From NCBI RefSeq assembly GCF_009759665.1, contig NZ_WQNE01000044.1:1-49816 (forward strand): a stretch of 49,816 bases of DNA, written 5' to 3'. Below, one piece after another: positions 32,700 through 41,228 of the stretch. The position numbers and the translations under genes were made by a program. Under the pieces are notes generated by a model, which saw only the letters and a list, made by a program, of their open reading frames with translations, did not search any database and was not told where the DNA came from. The stretch is from Bradyrhizobium cajani. GTDB lineage: Bacteria; Pseudomonadota; Alphaproteobacteria; Rhizobiales; Xanthobacteraceae. The stretch's first letter is position 1, and every line of letters begins with the position of its first letter.

Positions 32700-34550
32700 T
32701 CACGCCCCTTCGAACTGCAGCCTCGCCAGCCGCGCATAGAGCCCGTTCGCAGCGACCAGCTCGGCATGCGTGCCCTGCTCGACGATCTTGCCCTGGTCCA
32801 TCACCAGGATGCGATCGCACGAGAGCACGGTGGCGAGGCGGTGCGCGATCACCAGCGTGGTGCGGTGGCGCATCAATTCCTCCAGCGCGGTCTGCACCAG
32901 CGTCTCGCTCTCGGCGTCGAGCGCGGAGGTGGCTTCATCGAGCAGCAGCAGCGGCGCATCGCGCAGGATGGCGCGGGCGATGGCAATGCGCTGGCGCTGG
33001 CCGCCGGAGAGCGTCACGCCGCGCTCGCCGAGCGCCGTCTCGAAACCTTCGGGCAGGCGGCGGATGAACTCGGCGGCATGCGCGAGCTCGGCGGCGCGCT
33101 CGACTTCGGCGTCGGTCGCATCGGGCCGGCCGAAGCGGATGTTCTCGCGGGCACTCGCGGCGAACACGTTCGATTCCTGCGGCACCAGCGCGATGCGCGC
33201 GCGGAAATCGCGCGGGTCGGCGGATTTGACCGGCACGCCGTCGAGCGAGATCGTGCCCTTGCGCGGATCGTAGAAGCGCAGCAGCAGATGGAAGATGGTG
33301 CTCTTGCCGGCGCCGGAAGGGCCGACGATCGCGACCTTCTCACCCGGGCGCACCGTGAACGACACGCCATCGAGCACGTTGACGTCGCGCCGCGCCGGAT
33401 AGGCGAAGCTGACCTGATCGAAGCCGACCTCGCCGCGTGCCGGCACCGGCAACGCACGCGGCGACGCAGGCGCGGTGATCTCGGGCTTCACATGCAAAAT
33501 CTCGAACAGGCGCTCGGCAGCGCCGGAGGCCGCCGAAACCTCGCCCCAGACTTCGCTGAGCTGGCCGAGGCCCGCGGCGGCGAACACCGCATAAAGCACG
33601 AACTGGCCAAGCCGGCCCGGCGTGATCGCGCCGGTGAGCACGTCATGCGAGCCGATCCAGAGGATCGCGACCACGCTTGCGAACACGATGAAGATGATGA
33701 TGGCGGTGAGCACGGCGCGGGCCTGGGTCGAGGTGCGCGCCGCCTCATAGGCCTGCTCGACATTGCCGCCGAAGCGCTTTTCGGCGAACTGCTCGCTGGT
33801 ATAGGCCTGCACGGTGCGGATCGCGCCGACCAGCTCGCCGGCATAGGCCGAGGCGTCGGCGAGCGTATCCTGCGCATTGCGCGACAGCCGGCGCACCCAG
33901 CGCCCGAACGCCACCAGCGGCAGTACGATCAGGGGAATGGCGAGCAGCACGAAGCCCGACAATTTCGGGCTGGTGATCACCATCATCGCGGCGGCGCCAA
34001 GAAACATCATCAGATTGCGCAGCGCGATCGAGACGGAGGCGCCGACGGCGGATTTGATCTGGGTGGTGTCGGCGGTGAGCCGCGAGATCAGCTCGCCGCT
34101 GCGCGCGGAATCGAAGAAGGCCGGCGAGAGCGACAACAGATGGCCGAACACGTCGCGCCTGAGATCGGCGACGATGCGCTCGCCGATCGTCATCACGAGG
34201 TAGTAGCGCGCGGCGCTCGCCAGCGCGAGCACGGCGACGACCGCGAGCATCACCGAGAAGTAGCTGTTGATCAGCTCGATGCCCTCGGGCGTCAGGCCGA
34301 AATCGATCATCCTGCGCACCGCGACCGGCACCAGCAGCGTGGTCAGTGCGGCGACCGTCAGCGCGACGAAGGCCAGTGCCGCCCGGCCGCGATAGCGGCT
34401 GACATAGGGCGCGAGCGCGAGCAGCGGCCGCAGCTTGGCGCGGCCCTTGGCGGGCTGCTCGATCAGCTCCTCTTCGATCGACGGGGTGTTCGCCGAGTTC
34501 ATTTCGGGCTGATCGACATACTGGTCATCAAGCCGTTCCACTGCGCTCAT
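32700..34550 (-). CDS. MsbA/BmrA-like ABC transporter, fused permease and ATPase
   Basis: An exporter half-transporter of 616 residues that would work as a dimer. The permease part has six helices between about residues 45 and 325, with the intracellular-loop motif RSGELISRLTADTTQIKSAVG. The ATPase carries Walker A VGPSGAGKSTIFHLLLRFYD, Q-loop ALVPQESNVF, signature LSGGQRQRIAIARAIL, Walker B LLLLDEATSALD and the H-loop IAHRLATV. The ATG at 34550 is preferred over a TTG at 34583. Substrate may be lipid, lipopolysaccharide precursor or drug. It diverges from rpmE. Confidence 0.94.
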   Translation of the reverse strand: MSAVERLDDQYVDQPEMNSANTPSIEEELIEQPAKGRAKLRPLLALAPYVSRYRGRAALAFVALTVAALTTLLVPVAVRRMIDFGLTPEGIELINSYFSVMLAVVAVLALASAARYYLVMTIGERIVADLRRDVFGHLLSLSPAFFDSARSGELISRLTADTTQIKSAVGASVSIALRNLMMFLGAAAMMVITSPKLSGFVLLAIPLIVLPLVAFGRWVRRLSRNAQDTLADASAYAGELVGAIRTVQAYTSEQFAEKRFGGNVEQAYEAARTSTQARAVLTAIIIFIVFASVVAILWIGSHDVLTGAITPGRLGQFVLYAVFAAAGLGQLSEVWGEVSAASGAAERLFEILHVKPEITAPASPRALPVPARGEVGFDQVSFAYPARRDVNVLDGVSFTVRPGEKVAIVGPSGAGKSTIFHLLLRFYDPRKGTISLDGVPVKSADPRDFRARIALVPQESNVFAASARENIRFGRPDATDAEVERAAELAHAAEFIRRLPEGFETALGERGVTLSGGQRQRIAIARAILRDAPLLLLDEATSALDAESETLVQTALEELMRHRTTLVIAHRLATVLSCDRILVMDQGKIVEQGTHAELVAANGLYARLARLQFEGA

Positions 34551-34747
34551 GAGATCCGACCCATTGCATTCGTTTGCTCCCAATAGGCTGGTGCAAGGGT
34601 AGTGGCAAATCCGGGATGTCCCTTAGGGGCAAGCCCGGCTCACCAGCCCGGGATGGCTTGTTTTGCGAGGTTTCGTGCGGTATAGAGCCGGCCAAATCCG
34701 TCATTCGCTAGCCACCCAAGAAGGCGCCGGGGCGCCGAGGAATTGCC

Positions 34748-34975
34748 ATGAAAGCCGAAATTCACCCGAATTATCATACGATTACCGTCGTCATGACGGA
34801 TGGAACCGAGTACCAGACCCGCTCCACCTGGGGCAAGGAAGGCGACAAGCTGCACCTCGATATCGACCCGAAGTCGCACCCGGCCTGGACCGGCGGCAAC
34901 GCCCAGATCATGGATCGCGGCGGCCGCGTCTCGCGCTTCCAGAAGAAGTTTTCGGGCTTTCTCAAAAAGGATTGA
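34748..34975 (+). CDS. rpmE: 50S ribosomal protein L31
   Basis: A 75-residue ribosomal protein at the base of the central protuberance. It begins MKAEIHPNYHTITVVMTDGT and ends RVSRFQKKFSGFLKKD, as in alphaproteobacterial L31. There is no cysteine at all, so the CxxC zinc site of the zinc-binding L31 form is absent. A strong terminator follows at 34997-35028. The start is preceded by GGAATTGCC after an AGG-rich stretch. Confidence 0.96.
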   Translation: MKAEIHPNYHTITVVMTDGTEYQTRSTWGKEGDKLHLDIDPKSHPAWTGGNAQIMDRGGRVSRFQKKFSGFLKKD

Positions 34976-34996
34976 TCCGGCCGCAAGGCGGACACG

Positions 34997-35033
34997 AAAA
35001 ACGCCCCTGGGAGACCAGGGGCGTTTTTGTTTG
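34997..35033 (+). terminator. Rho-independent terminator of rpmE
   Basis: AAAACGCCCCTGG (34998-35010), loop GAGA, then CCAGGGGCGTTTT and a further T-rich tail. The stem has ten GC-rich pairs plus A-T pairs. It lies 22 bases after the rpmE stop. The symmetric A and T tracts would let it work for the opposite strand too. Confidence 0.95.
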
Positions 35034-35037
35034 TGGG

Positions 35038-35136
35038 GTCATTCCGGGACGCGCCTCTTGGCGCGGGCCCGGAATCCATACTCCCGATCGTGGTTATGGA
35101 TTCCGGGCTCGCGACGTCGTCGCGCCCCGGAATGAC
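35038..35136. repeat. Palindromic repeat (family A)
   Basis: From GTCATTCCGGGACGCGCC to CGCGCCCCGGAATGAC, with GGAATCCATA and TATGGATTCC at the centre. It fills the space between the rpmE terminator and the convergent rcdA gene. Confidence 0.9.
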
Positions 35137-35157
35137 GACCGAGATTGTTGATCGACC

Positions 35158-35667
35158 TTACCGCTCGAACGCCGCCTTCAGCGCGTTGAGGTGCGGCACC
35201 AGCGGGTTGCCGATGGCGACGTGCTCGGTGGGCGGGGTGTGGATGGTGGTGTCGAGACGGCGGACGCGGGTCTGCAGGCTCATCGAACGATGGATCAGGT
35301 CCTGGAGCTGCGCGGGCAGCTTGTCGATGGTGTCGGCGGGACCGGGATCGGCGGCGGAAAGCTTGACCTTGGTCTTCTCGCGGTTGGCCTGGCTCAGCGT
35401 CATCTCGCCTTCCTTCACCGCGCGGTGCAGCAATAGCCACGAGGCGAGCTGCATCAGGCGGGTGGTGAGGCGCATGCTCTCGGTCGCGTAGGTGAGGCTG
35501 ACGGCACGGTCGAGCGCCTTCGCCTCAGTGCGGCCGGCGCCGTCGAGATAGGCGGCGGTCTCCTCGACGAGGTCCATGCCCTCGCGGAACAGGGCGCCGA
35601 ACGCCGCAGAATTGGTGAACCGCTCGCTGAGTTGAACGAGAGCGCCTTCGGCCTGCAAACGTTCCAT
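35158..35667 (-). CDS. rcdA: DUF1465 protein, RcdA homologue
   Basis: A 169-residue, mostly helical protein of the DUF1465 family, to which Caulobacter RcdA belongs. RcdA is an adaptor that helps ClpXP degrade the cell-cycle regulator CtrA, together with CpdR and PopA. The sequence runs from LSERFTNSAAFGALFREGMD through YATESMRLTTRLMQLASWLL to a less ordered C-terminal tail (PLVPHLNALKAAFER). No cysteine motif or membrane helix. The assignment rests on family recognition; that CtrA is the client here is inferred. A CtrA-like box lies about 280 bases upstream. Confidence 0.82.
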   Translation of the reverse strand: MERLQAEGALVQLSERFTNSAAFGALFREGMDLVEETAAYLDGAGRTEAKALDRAVSLTYATESMRLTTRLMQLASWLLLHRAVKEGEMTLSQANREKTKVKLSAADPGPADTIDKLPAQLQDLIHRSMSLQTRVRRLDTTIHTPPTEHVAIGNPLVPHLNALKAAFER

Positions 35668-35834
35668 GGTTAACGCCCCTTACGCAACTGTTTACCTGTC
35701 CGGCTTGGCGCCGGATTATGATGAACAAATCATTGCGCGGGCGGAGCGCGGAGTCCAGCGACAAGCACGGATATGGTTTCCGCGCGTCATTCCTCGGAAT
35801 TCAACCGGAACGGGACGCAAAAAGGCAAAAAAGA

Positions 35835-35856
35835 GCCGCCGGAGACCGGCGGCTTT
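35835..35856 (-). terminator. Hairpin terminator, minus strand
   Basis: GCCGCCGG-AGACC-type stem: on the minus strand AAAGCCGCCGG, loop TCT, CCGGCGGCTCTTTTTTGCC. Eight GC pairs followed by a T-run mark it as a rho-independent terminator for a minus-strand transcript. The nearest coding gene on that strand ends 350 bases earlier, so a short noncoding RNA may end here. Confidence 0.75.
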
Positions 35857-35945
35857 GAAAGTTGATAACAGGGAGGCGTCAAACAGAGTGGACAGGAGCC
35901 ACTCGGTGTCCAAACGAGGACAGCTGCAGTCATAAACCCGAAAGC

Positions 35946-35960
35946 TTAATCGACCGTAAA
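35946..35960. promoter_or_regulatory. CtrA-like binding box
   Basis: TTAATCGACCGTAAA, which on the minus strand reads TTTA-CGGTCGA-TTAA: seven of eight positions of the TTAA-N7-TTAA CtrA consensus with the correct spacing. It lies upstream of the minus-strand terminator at 35835-35856 and of rcdA. An AT-rich match of this kind is uncommon in a GC-rich genome, but one hit can be chance. Confidence 0.45.
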
Positions 35961-36060
35961 CGAGCTAAATTTTTGAGAGTTCGTTAGCCATGTCGGCCAA
36001 CGGCCGAGTGCAGTGCGGAACAAACTCCGCACGGATCGCCCCCGCGAACACCGAAACTAG

Positions 36061-36169
36061 ACCCTCATGGTGAGGAGCGCGCTCTTCGCGCGCGTCTCGA
36101 ACCATGAAAGGCCCGGCTGTGCGCGGCCATCCTTCGAGACGACCGCTTCGCGGTCCCTCAGGATGAGGA
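36061..36169. repeat. Palindromic repeat (family C)
   Basis: ACCCTCATGGTGAGGAGCGC at the left and CCCTCAGGATGAGGA at the right, with GTCTCGAACCATG and CATCCTTCGAGACG inside. It is the second copy of the element at 12975-13087. Confidence 0.8.
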
Positions 36170-36205
36170 CTGTGCGTGTGGCAAGCTTTCAATCCAGCGC
36201 GCGGC

Positions 36206-36397
36206 CTACGACTTGAAGAAACTGTTCGCCGCATCGCGCGAGGCGCGCTTCTTCGTGGCGGCTTCTTCCAGTCTTGCGATCTCGGTCTTCAGGAGGGTCA
36301 CGCGCTCGGTCAGCTCCTCCACCGACAACAGTGAGAGATCCTGTCCGATTTCATGCGTGACCTTCTTGCGCGGGCGGTCGTCGTCTTCCGTCGGCAT
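36206..36397 (-). CDS. DUF1192 family small protein
   Basis: A 63-residue protein with a charged start (MPTEDDDRPRKKVTHEIGQD) and a single helix containing LSVEELTERVTLLKTEIARL, the core of the DUF1192 family found across alphaproteobacteria. No known function. The ATG at 36397 is preceded by a GGAGGA-type site (AGGAGGAACGAG on the minus strand). A longer frame to 36487 has no family resemblance. It diverges from the quinone oxidoreductase gene. Confidence 0.85.
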   Translation of the reverse strand: MPTEDDDRPRKKVTHEIGQDLSLLSVEELTERVTLLKTEIARLEEAATKKRASRDAANSFFKS

Positions 36398-36506
36398 TCT
36401 CGTTCCTCCTGCGTTCGCGCGAACCACACGGCTGAGGCGGTTGCCAGCTTGAACCGCGCTGGCTAAGCAATGGCCTCGTTGCCGCACCTTTGCTCAAGGA
36501 CACATC

Positions 36507-37505
36507 ATGGACAAGCTGCCCGCACAAATGACCGTGGTCGCCATCTCCAAGCCCGGCGGACCGGAGGTGCTGGTGCCGGAACAACGGGCCGTGCCGCAGC
36601 CCGGTCCCGACGAGATCCTGGTCAAGGTCGAGGCCGCGGGCGTGAACCGGCCCGACGTGGCGCAGCGCTCCGGCGCCTATCCGCCGCCGCCCGGCGCCAG
36701 CGACCTGCCCGGCCTCGAGATCGCCGGTGAGGTCGTCGCTGTCGGCAGCAACGCCAAGCGGCACAAGGTTGGCGACAAGGTGATGTCGCTCGTCGCCGGT
36801 GGCGGCTACGCGCAGTACTGCGTCGCCCAGGACGCCCAGGCCATGAGCGTGCCGCCGGCGCTGTCGATCAAGGAAGCCGGCGCGCTGCCGGAAACCCTGA
36901 TGACGGTCTGGCACAACGTGTTCGAGCGCGGCGGCCTCAAGGCCGGCGAGACGCTGCTGATCCATGGCGGCTCCTCCGGCATCGGCACCATGGCGATCCA
37001 GCTCGCAAAAGCGTTCGGCGCGAAGGTCTTCGTCACCGTAGGATCGCAGGACAAGATCGATGCCTGTCTCAAGCTGGGTGCCGACCGCGCCATCAACTAC
37101 AAGACGGAAGACTTCGTCGCCGTGGTCAAGGAGGAGACCAACAAGGCCGGCGTCAACCTGATCCTCGACATGGTCGCCGGCGAGTATGTCGACCGCAACT
37201 ATGACGCCGCCGCGGTCGATGGCCGGATCGTGCAGATCGCGACGCTCAACGGGCCGAAGGTCAGCGTCAACATCGCCAAGGTGATGGTGAAGCGCCTCAC
37301 CCATACCGGCTCGACGCTGCGCCCCCGTAGTAATGCGGACAAGGCGGCGATGGTGGCCGCGATCGAGGCGAAAGTGATGCCGCTTTTGCGCGAAGGCCGC
37401 GTCAAACCGCTGATGGACAGCACTTTCCCGCTGGAAAAGGCCGCCGACGCGCACCGGCGCATGGAAACCTCGGCACATATTGGCAAAATTGTGTTGGAGG
37501 TCTAG
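36507..37505 (+). CDS. NAD(P)H-quinone oxidoreductase, PIG3-like zinc-free MDR family
   Basis: A 332-residue medium-chain dehydrogenase/reductase of the quinone-oxidoreductase branch. The N-terminal GroES-like domain has VEAAGVNRPDVAQRSGAYPP and LPGLEIAGEVVAVG. The nucleotide fold shows ETLLIHGGSSGIGTMAIQLA. Zinc-binding cysteines of alcohol dehydrogenases are absent, as expected. Members reduce quinones or other reactive carbonyls with NADPH. No unusual features. Confidence 0.92.
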   Translation: MDKLPAQMTVVAISKPGGPEVLVPEQRAVPQPGPDEILVKVEAAGVNRPDVAQRSGAYPPPPGASDLPGLEIAGEVVAVGSNAKRHKVGDKVMSLVAGGGYAQYCVAQDAQAMSVPPALSIKEAGALPETLMTVWHNVFERGGLKAGETLLIHGGSSGIGTMAIQLAKAFGAKVFVTVGSQDKIDACLKLGADRAINYKTEDFVAVVKEETNKAGVNLILDMVAGEYVDRNYDAAAVDGRIVQIATLNGPKVSVNIAKVMVKRLTHTGSTLRPRSNADKAAMVAAIEAKVMPLLREGRVKPLMDSTFPLEKAADAHRRMETSAHIGKIVLEV

Positions 37506-37644
37506 GCCTCCGGCCCACAGGGGACGCCGGAAACCCTTTGATTTTCCACGCTTTCGTGGCATCTATCGCGACGCGCCGAACCAAATCCGTCCGGCGTGAA
37601 ATCGTCTTGCACACTGAGTTTGCGTCGAACGCGGAGAACTGACC

Positions 37645-40521
37645 TTGCGTCTGATCAGGTGCCTCGCGCCCATCGCGCTGGGCCTCATGATTCTTGTCGC
37701 CGCGTACCCCGCGCGCGCGCTTGATGCCGTCAGCGTCCGCAGCGACGCGCCCGCGATCGACCTCACCGGCGTGCTCGAGCATCAGCGCAGCGATGCCGAC
37801 CGCATCCAGGTTTCCACCGCGCCCGGCACCGACGGCATCGTCCGCCGCATCGAGGTGCGTGCCCGCGAGGGCGGCCAGAACTGGGTGGTGTTCGCGCTCG
37901 CCAACAACACCGACGACCAGCTCGACCGCCTGATCGTCGCCCCGCATTACCGCATCGTCTCCTCGGGGCTGCTGTGGCCCGATCTCGGGCTGTCGCGCAT
38001 CGCGACCATCACGCCCTCGACCGGCGACCGGCCGGAGCGGCAGGAGAGCCCGACCGCCGACGTCTTCCGCATCACGCTCGACCCCGGCGCCGTCATCACC
38101 TTCGTCGCCGAGCTGCGCACCGACAAGCTGCCGCAGCTCTATCTGTGGGAACCGGAGGCCTACAAGGACAAGGTCAACTCGTTCACGCTCTACCAGGGCA
38201 TCGTGATCGGCATCTCCGGTCTTTTGGCTCTCGTTCTCACCATCCTGTTCGTAGTCAAGGGCAGCATCATGTTCCCGGCCGCCGCGGCGCTGGCCTGGGC
38301 GGTGCTGGTCTATATCGGCGTCGATTTCGGCTTCTGGGGCAAGGTGCTCGACATGTCGAACAACGCCGAGCGCATCTGGCGCGCGGCGGGTGAGGCCATT
38401 CTGGCGGCGACGCTATTGGTGTTCCTGTTCGCCTATCTCAATCTCAGTCGATGGCATGTGCGCTATTCGCACATCACGGTGGGCTGGCTCGCCTTCCTCG
38501 GCTCGCTGGTGGCGCTCGCGCTGTTCGACCCGGCGGTGGCCTCCGGCATCGCACGCATCTCGCTGGTGCTGATCGCCTTCGCCGGTTTCGCGCTGATCGT
38601 CTATCTCTCCACCCACGGCTTCGACCGCGCGGTGCTGCTGATCCCGACCTGGTTCCTCCTGGTGGTCTGGGTGGTCGCGGCCGGCATGACGGTCGCGGGC
38701 TCCGTCACCAACGACATCGTCGGCCCTGCCCTGCTCGGCGGCCTGGTGCTGATCGTGATGCTGATCGGCTTTACGGTCATGCAGCACGCCTTCGCCGGCG
38801 GCGGCGCCACCACCGGCGTCGTCTCCGACATCGAGCGGCGCGCCCTGGCGCTGGCCGGCTCCGGCGACCTGATCTGGGACTGGGACGTGTCCGCCGACAA
38901 GGTGTTCACCAGCCCCGAGACCGAGGCTTTGCTCGGGCTCAAGCGCGGCACGCTGGAAGGCCCGGCGGCCTCCTGGCTCGAGGTGCTGCATCCGCTCGAC
39001 CAGGACCGTTTCCGCGCCGCGCTCGACAGCGTGCTCGACCAGCGCCGCGGCCGCCTGGTGCAGGATTTCCGCCTGCGCACCCCGGACGGCCATTTCATGT
39101 GGTTCGCGCTGAAGGCGCGCCCGGTGGTCGGCTCGGACGGCGAGGTCTCGCGCGTGGTCGGCACCCTCACCGACGTCACCGAGCTGCGCAACGCCGAGGA
39201 ACGCCTGCTGCACGATTCCGTGCATGACAACCTCACGGGCCTGCCGAACCGCAAGCTGTTCATGGACCGGCTCGGCGCCGTCGCGCACTTCGCCAAGACC
39301 ATGCCGACGCTGCGGCCGACGCTGATGGTGATCGACCTCGACCGCTTCAAGCAGGTCAACGATTCCGTCGGCATCGCGGTCGGCGATTCCATCCTGCTCA
39401 CGCTCGCCCGCCGCCTCACCCGCATCCTGAAGCCGCAGGACACGCTGGCGCGGCTCGCCGGCGACCAGTTCGGCCTGATCCTGCTTTCCGAACAGGACCC
39501 GGCCCGCATCACCGCCTTCGCCGAGACCATCCGCAAGACCATCCGCGCGCCGATCGCCTTCAACGACCGCGAGATCTTCCTCACGGCCTCGATCGGGCTC
39601 GCCTTGTCTGATCCGCAGACCCAATTGACGGACGAGATCATCAAGGACGCCGAGCTTGCGATGTATCATTCCAAGCGCATCGGCGGCGACCGCATCGACG
39701 TCTACAAGCCTGCGATGCGCGCGCGAAAAACCGACCGGCTGACGCTGGAGAGCGAATTGCGCCGTGCCATCGAGCGGCAGGAGATCACGATCCTGTACCA
39801 GCCGATCGTGCGGCTGGAGGATCGTTCGATCGCCGGCTTCGAGGCGCTGGCGCGCTGGGATCATCCGAAGCTCGGACGCATGGCGCCGTCGGAATTCATC
39901 ACCATCGCGGAAGAGACCGGCCTGATCGTCGACCTCGGCATGTTCGTGCTCGACCAGACCGCCAAGCAGCTCTCGGTGTGGCAGCGCGCGATGCGCTCGC
40001 GCGAGCCGATCTTCGCCTCGGTCAACGTCTCCTCGCGGCAATTGCTGCGTCACGATCTGATCCACGACATCCGCACCGTGCTGTCGCGCTCCTCGGTGGC
40101 GCGCGGCACGCTGAAGCTCGAGCTGACGGAATCGCTGGTGATGGAGAATCCGGAGCACGCAGCACAGATGCTGACGCGGATCCGCGAGCTCGGCACCGGG
40201 CTGTCGCTCGACGATTTCGGCACCGGCCACTCCTCGCTGGCCTATCTCCAGCGCTTCCCGTTCGACACCATCAAGATCGACCAGTCCTTCGTGCGCACCA
40301 CCAGCCGCGGCACCCGCCCGGTGATCCTGAAGTCGATCATCGCGCTCGCGCATGATCTCGGCATGGACGTCGTCGCCGAAGGCGCCGAGACCGATTCCGA
40401 CGCGGTCGAGCTCTACCAGATGGGCTGCGAATACGCGCAAGGCTTTGCCTTCGGCGAGCCGATGGACGCTGATGCCGCGATGCGGCTGCTGACGGAAGTG
40501 CGGCTGGAAGCGGCGAGCTAG
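37645..40521 (+). CDS. Membrane sensor with PAS, degenerate GGDEF and intact EAL domains
   Basis: A 958-residue cyclic-di-GMP protein. The TTG start at 37645 has GGAGA about eight bases upstream and gives a full signal sequence (LGLMILVAAYPARALDA). A periplasmic beta domain (about 25-175) precedes seven or so helices (about 180-385), a layout like 7TMR-DISM sensors. Then come a PAS domain (about 400-520, IWDWDVSADKVF), a GGDEF domain whose signature is AGDQF at about residue 607, and an EAL domain with FEALARW (about 732), LELTES, DDFGTGHSS and DVVAEGAE. The cyclase site is degenerate, while EAL residues look complete, so phosphodiesterase activity is likelier. Confidence 0.92.
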   Translation: MRLIRCLAPIALGLMILVAAYPARALDAVSVRSDAPAIDLTGVLEHQRSDADRIQVSTAPGTDGIVRRIEVRAREGGQNWVVFALANNTDDQLDRLIVAPHYRIVSSGLLWPDLGLSRIATITPSTGDRPERQESPTADVFRITLDPGAVITFVAELRTDKLPQLYLWEPEAYKDKVNSFTLYQGIVIGISGLLALVLTILFVVKGSIMFPAAAALAWAVLVYIGVDFGFWGKVLDMSNNAERIWRAAGEAILAATLLVFLFAYLNLSRWHVRYSHITVGWLAFLGSLVALALFDPAVASGIARISLVLIAFAGFALIVYLSTHGFDRAVLLIPTWFLLVVWVVAAGMTVAGSVTNDIVGPALLGGLVLIVMLIGFTVMQHAFAGGGATTGVVSDIERRALALAGSGDLIWDWDVSADKVFTSPETEALLGLKRGTLEGPAASWLEVLHPLDQDRFRAALDSVLDQRRGRLVQDFRLRTPDGHFMWFALKARPVVGSDGEVSRVVGTLTDVTELRNAEERLLHDSVHDNLTGLPNRKLFMDRLGAVAHFAKTMPTLRPTLMVIDLDRFKQVNDSVGIAVGDSILLTLARRLTRILKPQDTLARLAGDQFGLILLSEQDPARITAFAETIRKTIRAPIAFNDREIFLTASIGLALSDPQTQLTDEIIKDAELAMYHSKRIGGDRIDVYKPAMRARKTDRLTLESELRRAIERQEITILYQPIVRLEDRSIAGFEALARWDHPKLGRMAPSEFITIAEETGLIVDLGMFVLDQTAKQLSVWQRAMRSREPIFASVNVSSRQLLRHDLIHDIRTVLSRSSVARGTLKLELTESLVMENPEHAAQMLTRIRELGTGLSLDDFGTGHSSLAYLQRFPFDTIKIDQSFVRTTSRGTRPVILKSIIALAHDLGMDVVAEGAETDSDAVELYQMGCEYAQGFAFGEPMDADAAMRLLTEVRLEAAS

Positions 40522-40528
40522 GCTTGCA

Positions 40529-40551
40529 CCTTCTCCCGCAAGGGGAGAAGG
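40529..40551. repeat. Short palindrome (family B half element)
   Basis: CCTTCTCCCGCAAGGGGAGAAGG forms a nine-pair hairpin between the convergent EAL gene (stop 40521) and the small membrane protein gene (stop 40566). It is the terminal hairpin of the family B element standing alone. Confidence 0.8.
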
Positions 40552-40565
40552 AAGAGGGCACCGAG

Positions 40566-40814
40566 CTAGACCTGCTTACGCCGCAGACTCATGACCAACC
40601 CGAGTCCCGCCAGCAGCGAGAGCGCCGCGAGGCTGCCCCAGACGACGCCCGCCTGCTCGAGATAGACGTCCTGCGAGACCGGATCGTAGCAGCGGCCGAG
40701 CTCGTTGAAGCAGTCGCGCCAGCGCCAGTAGCGGGCCTCGAAGGCGAGTGCGAACAGGGCGCCCGATACGATCAGGGCCGCGCCCAAAATCCCCCTCAGC
40801 CAGCGCAGGACCAT
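40566..40814 (-). CDS. Small two-helix membrane protein, unknown
   Basis: Not recognised. An 82-residue protein from the ATG at 40814, with two hydrophobic stretches (GILGAALIVSGALFALAF at about 7-24 and VVWGSLAALSLLAGLGLVMS at about 56-75) around a short loop with two cysteines (RDCFNELGRCYDP), which could form a disulfide in the periplasm. It lies eight bases after the stop of the next upstream gene, so the two probably form an operon. Confidence 0.7.
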   Translation of the reverse strand: MVLRWLRGILGAALIVSGALFALAFEARYWRWRDCFNELGRCYDPVSQDVYLEQAGVVWGSLAALSLLAGLGLVMSLRRKQV

Positions 40815-40821
40815 CCGCGGC

Positions 40822-41085
40822 TCACCTGCGCTGCGACTTCTGCTTCCTGAACCGCACGCTCGCACCGTCCGGCATGCGCGTCGCCACGAAGCCGGCGGCG
40901 AGGCAGGCTTCGCGTTGCGGCATCTGGATGTCGGGGCTGCGCAGGCTGTCCCACCATGAGGCACGATTAGCCGCACGCGGCAGGGCCGCGCCGATGATCT
41001 CCTCGATCTGCTCGAAGCTCAGCACGAATTCGGCTTGCTTCTGCCGCATCAGATAGTCGCGCAACGCGTCGTAGTCGTTCACCAT
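40822..41085 (-). CDS. Small hypothetical protein, DUF7662-like
   Basis: An 87-residue protein. The run YDALRDYLMRQKQAEFVLSF, then EQIEEIIGAALPRAA and ASWWDS, matches a short domain I associate with DUF7662, a widespread small fold of unknown role; the family name is from memory and only moderately certain. The C-terminus is basic (RFRKQKSQRR). No export signal. It is first in a two-gene minus-strand unit with the small membrane protein. Confidence 0.7.
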   Translation of the reverse strand: MVNDYDALRDYLMRQKQAEFVLSFEQIEEIIGAALPRAANRASWWDSLRSPDIQMPQREACLAAGFVATRMPDGASVRFRKQKSQRR

Positions 41086-41228
41086 CGTCCTCTGTTCATC
41101 TGTCCGGAGCCCGCCCCCCTGCTCAAAAACGGGAGCAACGGAAACCGTTTCTTAACTCATTGCGGCGGCGGCGTCCCGGCTTAAACGATACGCAAGATTT
41201 CGGGCGCATCCATCAGGATCGGGAGCAA

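Larger units (their letters stand above)
35668..36205. promoter_or_regulatory. Long spacer with CtrA-like box, hairpin terminator and repeat
   Basis: A 538-base region between rcdA and the DUF1192 gene, both on the minus strand. It contains, from right to left, a family C repeat (36061-36169), a CtrA-like TTTA-N7-TTAA (35946-35960, minus-strand reading), a terminator hairpin (35835-35856) and the rcdA promoter area, in which TTAACGCCCCTTACG at 35670-35684 is a weaker half-matching CtrA-like sequence. No convincing protein frame is seen. Confidence 0.5.

Noticed and set aside
38413..40440. A 675-residue minus-strand frame opposite the GGDEF/EAL gene
   Set aside because: Composition is that of an antisense shadow, and the opposite strand encodes recognisable PAS, GGDEF and EAL domains.
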